A stretch of 64,000 nucleotides of DNA from Aquabacterium sp. (GCA_023266355.1 JAHFQM010000002.1:496001-560000), one strand, 5' to 3'; shown: positions 42,863-52,981, counted from the first letter of the stretch. The notes: a model not told the origin generated them from the sequence alone. Numbers and translations: made by a program.

Positions 42863-45800
42863 CTACCCCCGCTGAAACCCGCCGAAGGCCTGCCAGCGCG
42901 CCAGCACCGGCGCGGCATGCGCCTGGCGCACCACGCCGAAGCCCTTGATGGCCTCGGCAGATTCGGCCAGTTCACAGGCCTCGGTCAGCGTGTCGGCGCG
43001 CAGCCCGGCCAGCAGGCGTTTGAGCAAGGCCTCGTAGGCCGCCAGCGTGGCCAGCTCCTCGCGGCGGGTGTGGCTGAAACGCAGCGGGTCCAACCAGCTG
43101 TTGCGCACGCGCCGGGCCCAGGCCAGGCCGTGCAACAGCGGCGCCCAAGCGGGGCCGAAGGCGCGCTTGGCAGGCCGGGCGCCCGGCTGGCCTTGCACTG
43201 CGTCCGCGCCTTCGCCCAGCGCGGGCGGCGCCAGGTGCCAGACCATCCGCCAGTCACCCTCGAACTGGGCCGCCACCTGCTGGCGGAAAGTGTCCGAGCT
43301 CAACAAGCGCGCCACCTCGTACTCGTCCTTGATGGCCATGAGGCGGAACAGCTGCTGGGCCACCGCACGGGTCAGGCGCTGGCTGCCCAGCATGGCCTCG
43401 GCCTCGCCCACCCGCGTCACCCAGGCTTCGTAGCGCGCCGCATAGGCCGCGCTTTGGTAATCGGTGAGGTGGGCCTTGCGGCGCTCGACGAACGCGTCAA
43501 GGCTGTCTGAGTCACCGGGACCCGAAGCCCCTTGACCGCCCGCCCGCGGGAACCACTGCACCGGCTGGGCCGGCAGCAGCAGCCTGGCCATGCGGGCCGG
43601 GTCGTGGGCCGCGTGGCGCCCCCAGGCGAAGGCCTGCAGGTTGCGCTCCACCTGCACGGCGTTGAGCTCGATGGCGCGCGTCAGCGCCTGCAGGCTCAGG
43701 GGCACCCAGCCCTTTTGCCAGGCAAAGCCCAGCATCATCGGGTTGGCGTAAATCGCATCGCCCAGCAGTTTCTCCGCCAGGGCCACGGTGTCCAGGCGGG
43801 CGATGGCGTCGGCATCGTGGCCCACAGCATCGGCGAGCACGTGGTCGCACTGCGCGCCGGGGTAGTGCCAGTCGGGCTGGGTCATGGCCGCGGCGGTGGG
43901 CGTGTGGTGGGTGTTGAGGGCGATGTGCGTGCGCCCGGCCCGCATCACCGCCAGCGTGGTCGGCAAGGCCGTGACGATGGGGTCGCAGCCCATCACCAGG
44001 TCGGCCTCGGCCGTGCCCACCTTGGTGGTGAAGATGGCCTCGGGCCGGTCGGCGATCTGCACATGGCTCCAGGTGGCGCCGCCCTTTTGGGCCAGGCCGG
44101 CCGCTTCCTGCGTGACCACACCCCGGCCTTCCAGGTGGGCCGCCATGCCCAGCAGCTGCCCGATGGTGATGACGCCCGTGCCGCCAATGCCAGCCACCAC
44201 GATGCCCCAGGCGCGGCTGGCATCGGGCAAGCGGGGCTCGGGCAGCGGCGGCAGGTGGGCCAGTTCGGGCAAGCCGGTGGCGGCTTTGGGCTGGCGCAGG
44301 CGCCCGCCTTCGATGCTCACCAGGCTGGGGCACATGCCCTTGAGGCAGGACAGGTCCTGGTTGCAGCTGCTCTGGTTGATGCGGCGCTTGCGGCCCAGAG
44401 GGGTGTCCACCGGCTCGACGCTCAGGCAGTTGGACTGCACAGTGCAGTCGCCACAGCCCTCGCACACCAGCTCGTTGATGACGACGCGCGCGGGCGCTGC
44501 GGCCATGGTGCCGCGCTTGCGGCGGCGGCGCTTCTCGGTCGCGCAGGTCTGGTCGTAGATCAGCACGGTGCAGCCGGGCGTTTCGCGCAGCGCGCGCTGC
44601 ACGTCATCGAGGTCGTCGCGGTGGCGCAACTCGACGCCCGCGGCCAGGTCATGCACCTGGGCGTAACGGCTGCGGTACTCGGTCACCACCACGATGCGGC
44701 GTACCCCTTCCGCGTCCAGCTCGCGCGTCATCGCCGCCACGCTCAGGTTGCCGTCGATGGGCTGGCCGCCCGTCATGGCCACCGCGTCGTTGTAAAGGAC
44801 CTTGTAGGTGATGTTGACCTTCGCCGCGATGGCCTGGCGGATGGCCAAGAGGCCCGAGTGGAAGTAGGTGCCATCGCCCAGGTTGACGAAGACGTGCGGC
44901 TCGTCGGTGAAGGGCGCCTGCCCCACCCAGGCCACGCCCTCGCCACCCATCTGCGTGACCATGCCGGTGTTGCGGTCCATCCACTGCGCCATGTAGTGGC
45001 AGCCAATGCCGGCCATGGCGCGCGAGCCTTCGGGCACGCGGGTGGAGGTGTTGTGCGGGCAGCCGCTGCAGAACCAGGGCGCGCGCTCAGGGCTGGCGCC
45101 GGCGGCGTTGCCCTGGGCCAGCGCAGCCTCCTTGGCGTCGATCACGCGCAGGCGCTCGGCGATGCGTTCGCGCAGGTGCGAGGGCGCATCGCGCAGCAGG
45201 CCCAGGCGGTCCAGGCGCAGGGCCAGGGCCTTGGCGATCAACGCCGGGTTCAGGTCGGCCTGGGCGCGCAGCAGCCAGCGGCTGGCCGGGTGTGGGTGCG
45301 ACCACTCGCCACCTGTCAGGTCGCCCTCGCCTTCGCTGAACTTGCCCAGCACATTGGGGCGCACGTCCTCGCGCCAGTTGTAGAGCTCCTCCTTGAGCTG
45401 GTACTCGATCATCTGGCGCTTTTCTTCCACCACCAGGATCTCTTGCAGGCCTTGGGCGAATTCGCGCGTCAGGCTGGCCTCCAGCGGCCACACCACGGCC
45501 ACCTTGTGCAGGCGCAGCTTGAGCGCCCGGCAAGCGTCGTCGTCCAGCCCCAGGTCGTGCAGGGCCTGGCGCAGGTCGTTCCAGGCCTTGCCGCTGGCCA
45601 TCACGCCCAGCCGCGCGCCTTCGCTGTCCAGGACCGTGTGGTTGAGGCGGTTGGCGCGCACATAGGCCAGGGCCGCGTACCACTTGTGGTCCATCAGGCG
45701 GGCTTCCTGGGCCAGCGGCGCGTCCGGCCAGCGGATGTGCACGCCGCCTTCGGGCATGTCGAAGTCGCCGGGCAGCACGATGCGCACGCGGTCGGGGTCC

Positions 45801-46474
45801 ACCGACACCGTCGTGGCCGACTCCACCACCTCCTGGATGGTCTTGAGCGCCGTCCACACACCGGCAAAGCGGCTCATGGCGAAGGCGTGCAAGCCCAGGT
45901 CCAGGATCTCCTGCACATTGCTGGGGAAGAACACCGGCAGGCCACAGGCCTTGAAGATGTGGTCGCTCTGGTGCGCGATGGACGAGCTCTTGGCCGTGTG
46001 GTCGTCGCCCGCCACGGCCACCACGCCCCCGTGCCGGGAGGTGCCCGCCATGTTGGCGTGCTTGAAGACGTCGCCACAGCGGTCCACGCCCGGCCCCTTG
46101 CCGTACCACAGGCCGAAGACCCCATCGAAGCGCTGCGGCCCCGGCGTCAGGGCCAGCTGCTGCGTGCCCCACACGGCCGTGGCCCCGAGCTCTTCGTTGA
46201 CGCCCGGCTGGAAGACGATGTGGTGCTTGCCCAGGTGCTCGCGGGCCTTCCACAAGGCCTGGTCGTAGCTGCCCAGGGGCGAGCCACGGTAGCCGCTGAT
46301 GAAGCCGGCGGTGTTCAGCCCGGCCAGGGCATCGCGGGTGTGCTGCAGGATGGGCAGGCGCACCAGCGCCTGGATCCCGCTCATGAAGGCCTGGCCGCGC
46401 TCCAGCGTGTATTTGTCTTCCAAAGACAGCGAAGACAAGGCGCGGAGCACCTCGGCGGGCAGTGGCGCGTTCAT
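42863..46474 (-). CDS. Fused indolepyruvate ferredoxin oxidoreductase (IorAB type)
   Basis: The 1203-residue cytoplasmic enzyme joins both subunits of indolepyruvate ferredoxin oxidoreductase in one chain. It decarboxylates aryl or branched 2-oxo acids to acyl-CoA using thiamin diphosphate. The N-terminal half is the pyrimidine-binding domain (YRGSPLGSYDQALWKAREHL) and TPP domain (MGGEGVAWVGQAPF, NLGDGTYFHSG). Two cysteine clusters follow (CEGCGDCTVQSNC and CNQDLSCLKGMC) for iron-sulfur centres. The gamma domain starts at GIVVAGIGGTGVITIGQLLG and a DUF6537-type C-terminus follows. AGGAGG lies before the ATG at 46474, while an in-frame ATG 18 codons upstream lacks it. Confidence 0.94.
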   Translation of the reverse strand: MNAPLPAEVLRALSSLSLEDKYTLERGQAFMSGIQALVRLPILQHTRDALAGLNTAGFISGYRGSPLGSYDQALWKAREHLGKHHIVFQPGVNEELGATAVWGTQQLALTPGPQRFDGVFGLWYGKGPGVDRCGDVFKHANMAGTSRHGGVVAVAGDDHTAKSSSIAHQSDHIFKACGLPVFFPSNVQEILDLGLHAFAMSRFAGVWTALKTIQEVVESATTVSVDPDRVRIVLPGDFDMPEGGVHIRWPDAPLAQEARLMDHKWYAALAYVRANRLNHTVLDSEGARLGVMASGKAWNDLRQALHDLGLDDDACRALKLRLHKVAVVWPLEASLTREFAQGLQEILVVEEKRQMIEYQLKEELYNWREDVRPNVLGKFSEGEGDLTGGEWSHPHPASRWLLRAQADLNPALIAKALALRLDRLGLLRDAPSHLRERIAERLRVIDAKEAALAQGNAAGASPERAPWFCSGCPHNTSTRVPEGSRAMAGIGCHYMAQWMDRNTGMVTQMGGEGVAWVGQAPFTDEPHVFVNLGDGTYFHSGLLAIRQAIAAKVNITYKVLYNDAVAMTGGQPIDGNLSVAAMTRELDAEGVRRIVVVTEYRSRYAQVHDLAAGVELRHRDDLDDVQRALRETPGCTVLIYDQTCATEKRRRRKRGTMAAAPARVVINELVCEGCGDCTVQSNCLSVEPVDTPLGRKRRINQSSCNQDLSCLKGMCPSLVSIEGGRLRQPKAATGLPELAHLPPLPEPRLPDASRAWGIVVAGIGGTGVITIGQLLGMAAHLEGRGVVTQEAAGLAQKGGATWSHVQIADRPEAIFTTKVGTAEADLVMGCDPIVTALPTTLAVMRAGRTHIALNTHHTPTAAAMTQPDWHYPGAQCDHVLADAVGHDADAIARLDTVALAEKLLGDAIYANPMMLGFAWQKGWVPLSLQALTRAIELNAVQVERNLQAFAWGRHAAHDPARMARLLLPAQPVQWFPRAGGQGASGPGDSDSLDAFVERRKAHLTDYQSAAYAARYEAWVTRVGEAEAMLGSQRLTRAVAQQLFRLMAIKDEYEVARLLSSDTFRQQVAAQFEGDWRMVWHLAPPALGEGADAVQGQPGARPAKRAFGPAWAPLLHGLAWARRVRNSWLDPLRFSHTRREELATLAAYEALLKRLLAGLRADTLTEACELAESAEAIKGFGVVRQAHAAPVLARWQAFGGFQRG

Positions 46475-46639
46475 GACGACCTCCTGAGTCGGTCGCACGA
46501 CGGCATCCCGCAAAACAGGACGGGCCATCGTGCGGCCGGAACCCTGTGACGGACCCAGTGTAGGCCGCCCAGATCAGCCCTGCTTGCGAGGTTTCACGGG
46601 GTGAACATGCCCTTGTTCATGGCCTTGTTCACGCCTTGT

Positions 46640-48049
46640 TCACGTTTTGCGCGCGAACACCTGGCGCCCGGCCACCCAGGTGCCCACCAGGTTGCGCTCG
46701 TCGCCCAGGGTCATCCAGGCGAAAGCGCGCGGGTGCAAGGTCGCCACCGAGCCATCCCCGGCCTGGCAGGCCAGGCCATCGCGGTGCTGGGCCACCTCGC
46801 CCACGGCCCAGTCCCACACGGCGATGTCGGCCATGCAGCCGGGCTCGATGCGGCCGATTTCACTGCTCAGGCCCAGCGCCTCGGCCGCGCCCAGGGTGGC
46901 CGCGTGCAAGGCCTTCCAGGCGCTCAGGCGGGTGCCTTGCAAGGCTTGAACCTTGTAGGCGTCGCCCATGTTGCGCAGCAGGCACAGGCTGGTGCCCCCA
47001 CCCACGTCGCTGGCCAGGCTGACGCGCAGGCCCTCGCGCTGCGCCTGGGCCCAGTCGAACAGGCCGCTGCCCAGGAAGAGGTTGGAGCTGGGGCAATGGG
47101 CGATCTGTGCACCGTGCGCGCGCAGCACCGCGCGGTCTTCGGCGTCCAGCCAGATGCCATGGGCCAGCACGGCGCGGGGCCCCAACAGGCCGGCGCGCTC
47201 GTACACACCGAGGTAGCTGCGCGCCTCTGGGAACAGCGACATCACCCAATCGACCTCGGCTCGGTTCTCGGCCACATGGGTCTGCATGAAGACACCGGGG
47301 GCGCCGAGGCCATCGGGCTGCCCCGCATGCGCATGGCACAGCCGCCCGGCCATGGCCAGTTGCGCCGGCGTGCTGGTGGCCGCGAAGCGCACCGTCACCG
47401 CGTACGACAGACGCCCCCGGCCATGCCAGCGGGCGATGAGGTCGGTGCAGTCGCGCTCGGCCTGGGCCACGTCACGGGCATCGTCCAGCAGGCCCTCGGG
47501 GGCGAAACGGTCCATCAGCACCTTGCCGGTGACCAGGCGCATGTGCTGGGCGTGGGCCGCCTCGAACAGGGCCTCGGCGCTGACCTTGTGCACCGTGGGG
47601 AAGACCACGGCGCTGGTCGTGCCGTGCGCCCACAGGGCCCTCAGGAAGCGCTCGGCACCGTCGCGCGAAACCGCTGGGTCGGCGTAACGCCGCTCGGCCG
47701 GGAAGGTGTAGGTGTTGAGCCAGTCCAGCAGCTCGGCACCGTGGCTGGCAATGACGTCGAGCTGCGGGCAGTGCACATGGGTGTCGATGAAACCCGGCAG
47801 CAACAGGCGGCCGCGGTGGTCCTGCTCGGGCACGCTGGCCCAGCCCTCGGGCAGGGCCAGCGCGGCAGGCTGCACGGCGACGATGCGCCCGGCCTCGACG
47901 CACACGCGGTGGTCGGGGCGCCAGCGCACGCCGGGGGCTTCGGCAGGCGGGGCAAAGCCCGGGTCGGCGATGAAGTCCAGCACATCGGCGCGCAGCACCA
48001 GGCGCTCGGTGGCTTCAAGAGCGGGGTGGGCGGTGAGGGCAGACGGCAT
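46640..48049 (-). CDS. guaD: Guanine deaminase
   Basis: GuaD hydrolyses guanine to xanthine and ammonia in purine breakdown. The 469-residue amidohydrolase has the zinc motif PGFIDTHVHCPQ, the QTHVAENRAEV and AHGIWL segments with further zinc histidines, and ASDVGGGTS near the C-terminus. The length is typical (about 440-470). It is divergent from the xdhC-like gene. In related genomes guaD sits beside xdhA, xdhB and xdhC, whose enzyme would oxidise the xanthine made here. Only part of xdhC is present. Confidence 0.95.
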   Translation of the reverse strand: MPSALTAHPALEATERLVLRADVLDFIADPGFAPPAEAPGVRWRPDHRVCVEAGRIVAVQPAALALPEGWASVPEQDHRGRLLLPGFIDTHVHCPQLDVIASHGAELLDWLNTYTFPAERRYADPAVSRDGAERFLRALWAHGTTSAVVFPTVHKVSAEALFEAAHAQHMRLVTGKVLMDRFAPEGLLDDARDVAQAERDCTDLIARWHGRGRLSYAVTVRFAATSTPAQLAMAGRLCHAHAGQPDGLGAPGVFMQTHVAENRAEVDWVMSLFPEARSYLGVYERAGLLGPRAVLAHGIWLDAEDRAVLRAHGAQIAHCPSSNLFLGSGLFDWAQAQREGLRVSLASDVGGGTSLCLLRNMGDAYKVQALQGTRLSAWKALHAATLGAAEALGLSSEIGRIEPGCMADIAVWDWAVGEVAQHRDGLACQAGDGSVATLHPRAFAWMTLGDERNLVGTWVAGRQVFARKT

Positions 48050-48110
48050 GGGGTTCGGGCATGGGGTTTACAGGCACCGGGCGAGGTGACCACCTCCGTA
48101 TGATGAGGCC

Positions 48111-48710
48111 GTGACGATGCCCAGCCTCTCCCCCGGCCTTGCTGCCAGCCCCACACCACGCCCGCGTACGCCCCTCGTCCCGCACGACAGCGACGAAGAC
48201 CGGCCCGCCCCGCGCTTCCACCTGGAGCTGCACGGCGCCGGGCCGGTGGGCCGGGCCATCGTGCGGCTGCTGGCCGATGTGGATTGCACCGTGCGCTGGA
48301 TCGACGAGCGCAGCGACAGCGCCGAGCTCTCGCTGCCAGCCACCGACGGCCTGCCCGCACACATCCAGCACCTGCCCACCGACCACGCGGTGGCCGAAGT
48401 GGCCGGGGCGCCCCCTGGGGCCTGCCACCTGGTGCTGACCCACCGCCACGCGCTGGACCTGCCCATCGTGCAGGCCATCCTGGCACGCGGTGATTTCGCC
48501 TTCCTGGGAATGCTGGGCTCGCCGGCCAAGCGCGCGCGCTTCGTTGAACAGATCGGTGCGCAGCTTGGCGAAGCAGGCGCCAGCGACGCCGACGTGCAGG
48601 CCGCGCTTCAGCGCCTGGTCTGCCCCATCGGCCTGCCCGGCATCGTGGGCAAGGCGCCCGCGGTCATCGCCATCGCCGCCGTGGCCCAGCTGCTGCAGGG
48701 CAGGCGCTGA
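48111..48710 (+). CDS. XdhC C-terminal-domain protein, lacking the N-terminal XdhC_CoxI domain
   Basis: The 199-residue product matches only the Rossmann C-terminal half of XdhC, the chaperone that sulfurates and inserts the molybdenum cofactor into xanthine dehydrogenase. It has the dinucleotide-type motif HGAGPVGRAIVRLL, FAFLGMLGSPAKRARF and the family end CPIGLPGIVGKAPAVIAIAA. Full XdhC proteins are about 270-300 residues with an N-terminal domain that carries conserved cysteine. Here about 35 disordered residues precede the Rossmann part. The start is a GTG at 48111, only 62 bp from the divergent guaD start, so no N-terminal half fits. It may be a degraded or reduced version. Confidence 0.85.
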   Translation: MTMPSLSPGLAASPTPRPRTPLVPHDSDEDRPAPRFHLELHGAGPVGRAIVRLLADVDCTVRWIDERSDSAELSLPATDGLPAHIQHLPTDHAVAEVAGAPPGACHLVLTHRHALDLPIVQAILARGDFAFLGMLGSPAKRARFVEQIGAQLGEAGASDADVQAALQRLVCPIGLPGIVGKAPAVIAIAAVAQLLQGRR

Positions 48711-48719
48711 AACCAGGCA

Positions 48720-50315
48720 TCACGCCGGACGCCACCCCGCCACCGCGGCACCGTGCTGCGACAGCCGGAACACCGCCACCGCCTCCACCAACTGGTGCGC
48801 CTGGTTCTTCAGGCTCTCGGCCGCGGCAGCGCTTTGCTCCACCAGGGCGGCGTTCTGCTGGGTGGCCTGGTCCATCTGGTTGACGGCATCGCCCACCTGC
48901 TGCACGCCCGAGCTTTGCTCCACGCTGGCCGCGGAAATCTCGCCGACGATGTCGCTGACCTTGCGGATGGCGACCACGATCTCGTCCATGGTCTTACCGG
49001 CCTCGTCCACCAGAACACTGCCCTGCTCGACCTGCGCAACGCTGTGGCCGATGAGGGACTTGATCTCTCGGGCCGCCTCGGCGCTGCGCTGGGCCAAGGT
49101 GCGCACCTCGCCGGCCACCACGGCAAAGCCACGGCCTTGCTCGCCGGCACGGGCAGCTTCCACGGCAGCGTTCAGCGCCAGGATGTTGGTCTGGAAGGCG
49201 ATGCCATCGATCACGCCGATGATGTCGCCGATCTTGCGGCTGCTGTCGCTGATGCCCTGCATGGTGCTAACCACCTTGCCGACCACCTCACCACCCTGAA
49301 CCGCCACGGACGAGGCCCCCTGGGCCATCTGGTTGGCCTGGCGGGCGCTGTCGGCGTTGGTGCGCACGGTCGCGCCCAGCTGCTCCATGGTGGCCGCGGT
49401 TTCTTCCAGCGCGCTGGCCTGCTCTTCGGTGCGCTGGCTCAGGTCGGCATTGCCTTGCGAAATCTGCGCGCTGGCCGTGGCCACGCTCTCGGAGTTCTCG
49501 CGCACATGGGCCACGACCTTGGACAGGCTGGCCTGCATGCGCGCCACATTGGCCAGCACGCTGCGGGTGTCACCCGGGATGGCGCGCAGCGCCTGGCCGA
49601 GGTCGCCATCGGCCACGCGGGCCACGGCCTCGCTCAACTCATCGGGCTCGGCGCCCAGCGAAGCGCGCAGGTTGCGGCCGATCATCCAGGCCACGGCCGC
49701 ACCCACCGCCGCCATCAGCAGGGCCAGGCCACTCATCAGCCAGACGCCGAACCTGGCCGAAGCCTTGCTGCGCCTGACCAGGTCGTCGGCAATGGCCTGC
49801 TGCATGTCGCGCGACCCGTCCACCGCCTTGAACACCAGGTCCTGCAGTGGGCGCGTTTCCTGGAACAGCACCTTGCCGGCACCTTCTTTGTCACCCTGGA
49901 TGGCCAGGGCCATCGCGCGGTCCAGGCTGGCGTTGTAGGGGCCGCGGTTGTCTTTGATCACCGTGAACAGCTCACGCCCCTTGGGCAGCACGATCTGCTT
50001 GTCGAGCACGGTCAGCAACTCGGAGTTCTTGGCACGCAGCTCGGCGATCTTCTTTTGCTCTTCGGCCACGAAGGCCGGGTCGGTGTGGATAATGACGTTG
50101 CGGGTGTAGCGACCGATGCTCTGCATGTTGTCGCGCACCTCGCCGAATTCCGCCACCTTGACCATGCGGTTTTGGGCCAACTCGTCCACGTGCTGGTCCA
50201 GGTCGTAGAGGGCGTAAGCGGCATAGGCCACCATGCCCACGCCCAGCGCGATCACGGCGCCGAAACCCAGCGCAAGTCGGGTGGCAATCTTCAGGGCTCC
50301 ACGGGGGGTGCTCAT
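48720..50315 (-). CDS. Methyl-accepting chemotaxis protein
   Basis: The 531-residue chemoreceptor has a first membrane helix at about 14-36 and a 4HB_MCP-type helical periplasmic domain at 40-188. A second membrane helix (about 190-212) and a HAMP domain follow, then a long cytoplasmic signalling coiled coil. The hairpin tip matches the family (IAFQTNILALNAAVEAARAG and GFAVVAGEVRTLAQRSAEAA). It ends with GAAVAGWRPA and has no CheR-tethering pentapeptide. The ligand is unknown. The ATG at 50315 is chosen because the frame upstream has no match. It converges on the xdhC gene with 10 bp between the stops. Confidence 0.92.
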   Translation of the reverse strand: MSTPRGALKIATRLALGFGAVIALGVGMVAYAAYALYDLDQHVDELAQNRMVKVAEFGEVRDNMQSIGRYTRNVIIHTDPAFVAEEQKKIAELRAKNSELLTVLDKQIVLPKGRELFTVIKDNRGPYNASLDRAMALAIQGDKEGAGKVLFQETRPLQDLVFKAVDGSRDMQQAIADDLVRRSKASARFGVWLMSGLALLMAAVGAAVAWMIGRNLRASLGAEPDELSEAVARVADGDLGQALRAIPGDTRSVLANVARMQASLSKVVAHVRENSESVATASAQISQGNADLSQRTEEQASALEETAATMEQLGATVRTNADSARQANQMAQGASSVAVQGGEVVGKVVSTMQGISDSSRKIGDIIGVIDGIAFQTNILALNAAVEAARAGEQGRGFAVVAGEVRTLAQRSAEAAREIKSLIGHSVAQVEQGSVLVDEAGKTMDEIVVAIRKVSDIVGEISAASVEQSSGVQQVGDAVNQMDQATQQNAALVEQSAAAAESLKNQAHQLVEAVAVFRLSQHGAAVAGWRPA

Positions 50316-50543
50316 CACAGGCTTTCGTTGGCGGCAAAGAAGGCCCCGCTGTCGCGCTCGCGGACACACCGCAGCACACTTCCGGGGCAGAAGCAAAAGT
50401 CGAACAACCGTCGTCGTTTCGACACTTCGCGCCACAACTTGAGCCCAAGACAGGCCTCAAACGGCGTCAAACCATGGACAACCAAGGTCCCACCACCGCC
50501 GCGCCCAAAGTGCCGCTCACGCCCGGAAAAGGGGCGCAGGAGG

Positions 50544-50575
50544 CGCTTCAAGCGTCAACGCTGCCGCTTGAAGCG
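50544..50575 (-). terminator. Hairpin downstream of leuA
   Basis: CGCTTCAAGCG (50544-50554) and its reverse complement CGCTTGAAGCG (50565-50575) form an 11-bp stem around a 10-base loop, 15 bp after the leuA stop. The strand continues CTCCTGCGCCCCTTTT, so the U-tract is distant. It could be a leuA terminator or a processing site. Confidence 0.45.
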
Positions 50576-50589
50576 GCAAGCGAGGTGGA

Positions 50590-52302
50590 TCAGGCCCCGC
50601 GGCGCGCCCGTCCCACGCCGCTGCACAGGGCGCGGATGGACGCCGTCACGATGTTGGCGTCCATGCCCACGCCGTGCGTCGCACGCCCGCCGCAGCCCAC
50701 CTCGACGATGGCACAGGCCCGCGCGCTGCCACCGCTGTCGTCCTGGCCCTGCGGGGACGCCATCGAGCGCTCCTCGTAGTGGTGCACCTCCACCACGATG
50801 CCCGCCGAGGCGAACGCCTGCACCGCCGCGTGGATGGGGCCGTTGCCGTGCCCGGTCAGCACCCGCTCCTGCCCGTCGATGGCCACGGTCAGCACCACCG
50901 TCTGCCCGCCGTCTTGCTCGGCCAGGTGGTGGCCCAGGTAGGCGATGTCAGGGGCGCCCGCTGCCGCCGGGGTCCGAGGCGCCACGTAGGTGTCCGAGAA
51001 AATGTCCCAGATGTCGGCCGAACTCAGCTCGCCGCCTTGCGTGTCGGTGACCTGCTGCACCACGGCCGAGAACTCGATCTGCATGCGCCGCGGCATCACC
51101 ACGCCGAAGTCGGTCTCCAGCAGGTAGGCCACGCCGCCCTTGCCGGACTGGCTGTTGACGCGGATGACCGAGTCGTAGCTGCGGCCGAGGTCGGCCGGGT
51201 CGATGGGCAGGTAGGGCACGTTCCACCGCTCGCCGGCCTCGGAACCTTGTGAGTTCCGGGCGGCGAAGCCCTTCTTGATGGCGTCCTGGTGGGAGCCGGA
51301 GAAGGCGGTGAAGACCAAATCGCCCGCGTAAGGGTGACGTGGGTGAACGGGCAGTTGGGTGCAATGCTCGGCCGTGCGCACCACGGCGTTGATGTCGGAG
51401 AAGTCCAGGCCCGGGTGCACGCCCTGGGTGTACAGGTTCAGGGCCAGGGTCACGATGTCCACGTTGCCCGTGCGCTCGCCATTGCCGAAGAGGCAACCTT
51501 CCACCCGGTCGGCGCCGGCCATCAGGCCCTGCTCGGCGGCGGCCACGGCCGTGCCGCGGTCGTTGTGCGGGTGCAGGCTGAGGATGACGCTGTCGCGGCG
51601 GGCCAGGTGGCGGTGCATCCACTCGATCTGGTCGGCGTAGACGTTGGGCGTGGTCAGCTCCACCGTGGTCGGCAGGTTGAGGATGACCTTGCGCTGCGGC
51701 GTCGCGCCCCAGGCGGCAGTGACGGCATCGCACACCTCCAAAGCGAAATCGAGTTCCGTGCCGGTGAAGGTCTCTGGGCTGTACTCCAGCTGAATCTCGG
51801 TCTCGGGCATGGTGGCCGCGATCTCGCGCACCAGCTTGACGCCGGCCACGGCCATCTCGCGCACCTCGTCGCGGCTCATGTTGAACACGATGTCGCGGAA
51901 GGGCTTGGAGGTCGCGTTGTAGACGTGGACGATGGCCTTCTTCGCGCCCCGCACCGAGTCCATCGTGCGGCGGATGAGGTGCTCGCGCGCCTGGGTCAGC
52001 ACCTCGATGGTCACGCCCTCGGGGATGAGGTCCTCGTCGATGAGCTTGCGCACGAAGCCGAAATCGGTGTCCGAGGCCGAGGGGAAGGCCACCTCGATTT
52101 CCTTGAAGCCGATGGCGCACAGCGTCTGGAACATGCGCAGCTTCTTCTCGCCATTCATGGGCTCGAAGAGCGACTGGTTGCCGTCGCGCAGGTCGGTGCT
52201 CATCCAGATGGGGGCTTGGCCGATGACCTGGTCGGGCCAGGTGCGGTCTTTCAAGCCCACGGGCGGGAAGGCGGTGTATTTCTGGGCGGGGTTGGCGAGC
52301 AT
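50590..52302 (-). CDS. leuA: 2-isopropylmalate synthase
   Basis: LeuA condenses acetyl-CoA with 2-oxoisovalerate, the first step of leucine synthesis. The 570-residue product fits the longer LeuA subgroup (about 560). It has the catalytic segment [17 protein letters not shown], the metal-binding [16 protein letters not shown], and a C-terminal regulatory domain that begins near SDTYVAPRT and includes [19 protein letters not shown]. The start is the ATG at 52302. It is divergent from the Lrp-family gene, a natural arrangement because Lrp-type regulators often respond to leucine. Confidence 0.95.
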   Translation of the reverse strand: MLANPAQKYTAFPPVGLKDRTWPDQVIGQAPIWMSTDLRDGNQSLFEPMNGEKKLRMFQTLCAIGFKEIEVAFPSASDTDFGFVRKLIDEDLIPEGVTIEVLTQAREHLIRRTMDSVRGAKKAIVHVYNATSKPFRDIVFNMSRDEVREMAVAGVKLVREIAATMPETEIQLEYSPETFTGTELDFALEVCDAVTAAWGATPQRKVILNLPTTVELTTPNVYADQIEWMHRHLARRDSVILSLHPHNDRGTAVAAAEQGLMAGADRVEGCLFGNGERTGNVDIVTLALNLYTQGVHPGLDFSDINAVVRTAEHCTQLPVHPRHPYAGDLVFTAFSGSHQDAIKKGFAARNSQGSEAGERWNVPYLPIDPADLGRSYDSVIRVNSQSGKGGVAYLLETDFGVVMPRRMQIEFSAVVQQVTDTQGGELSSADIWDIFSDTYVAPRTPAAAGAPDIAYLGHHLAEQDGGQTVVLTVAIDGQERVLTGHGNGPIHAAVQAFASAGIVVEVHHYEERSMASPQGQDDSGGSARACAIVEVGCGGRATHGVGMDANIVTASIRALCSGVGRARRGA

Positions 52303-52388
52303 GGTGGGCCTCGGGGTTGCTTTGGGCTGTGACGTCGGTCTGTGGCTGCGGTCATGGGTTCATGGCCACCTGCCCGTCGATGTGAGAA

Positions 52389-52476
52389 ATTGTGCCCGCC
52401 ATGCCGCCGCAGATGCTGCCAATGTTGTGCCTGATTCGGGTCATTTGCAGCAGATCATTGCGCGCGGATGCACAAT
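52389..52476. promoter_or_regulatory. TTGTGCC repeats in the leuA/Lrp divergent spacer
   Basis: The 180-bp spacer carries ATTGTGCC at 52389-52396, TTGTGCC at 52425-52431 (35 bp apart) and the inverted GCACAAT at 52470-52476. The copies could be sites for the Lrp-family protein encoded at 52483 or for the leuA promoter. The sites do not match a consensus that I know. Confidence 0.35.
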
Positions 52477-52482
52477 ATCGGC

Positions 52483-52950
52483 ATGGACCACGAGCTCGAC
52501 CGCCACGACAAGCAGATCCTCGCCGTGCTGCAGGCAGACGGCCGCATCAGCAACCAGGACCTGGCCGAGCGCATCGGCCTGTCGCCCTCGCCCTGCCTGC
52601 GCCGCGTGCGCACGCTGGAGGAGGCCGGCATCATCGCCGGCTACCGCGCCCTGCTGGACGCGCGCAAGCTGGGCCTGTCGCTGATGGCGCTGATCGGCAT
52701 CTCCATGGACAAGCACACGCCCGACCGCTTCGCCGCGCTGGAAGCCGTCATCCGCGACATCCCCGAGGTGCTGGAGTGCCTGCTCATCACCGGGCAGTCG
52801 GCCGACTACCAGCTCAAGGTGGTGGTGCGCGACATGGACGCCTACCAGCACCTGCTGCTCAACCAGATCACCCAGATCAAGGGCGTGACCGGCGTGCACA
52901 CCAGCTTCGTGCTGCGCCGCGTGGTGGACCGCACCGCCCTGCCCGTCTGA
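52483..52950 (+). CDS. Lrp/AsnC family transcriptional regulator
   Basis: The 155-residue protein has the N-terminal winged helix-turn-helix of the family (DRHDKQILAVLQADGRISNQDLAERI and SPCLRRVRTLEEAGIIAGY) and the C-terminal RAM domain (LECLLITGQSADYQLKVVVRDM). The RAM domain would bind an amino-acid effector. The ATG at 52483 gives the standard start; an ATG five codons earlier is also possible. Divergence from leuA suggests that it senses leucine or another branched amino acid, but this is inferred only from position. Confidence 0.92.
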   Translation: MDHELDRHDKQILAVLQADGRISNQDLAERIGLSPSPCLRRVRTLEEAGIIAGYRALLDARKLGLSLMALIGISMDKHTPDRFAALEAVIRDIPEVLECLLITGQSADYQLKVVVRDMDAYQHLLLNQITQIKGVTGVHTSFVLRRVVDRTALPV

Positions 52951-52981
52951 GCCCGGCGGCCGGACACGGGCGCTCACGGCT

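Noticed and set aside
43532..46549. A 1005-codon open frame on the plus strand opposite the indolepyruvate oxidoreductase
   Set aside because: It is the complement of a clear gene and its product is low-complexity (His/Ala/Gly/Val-rich) without motifs.
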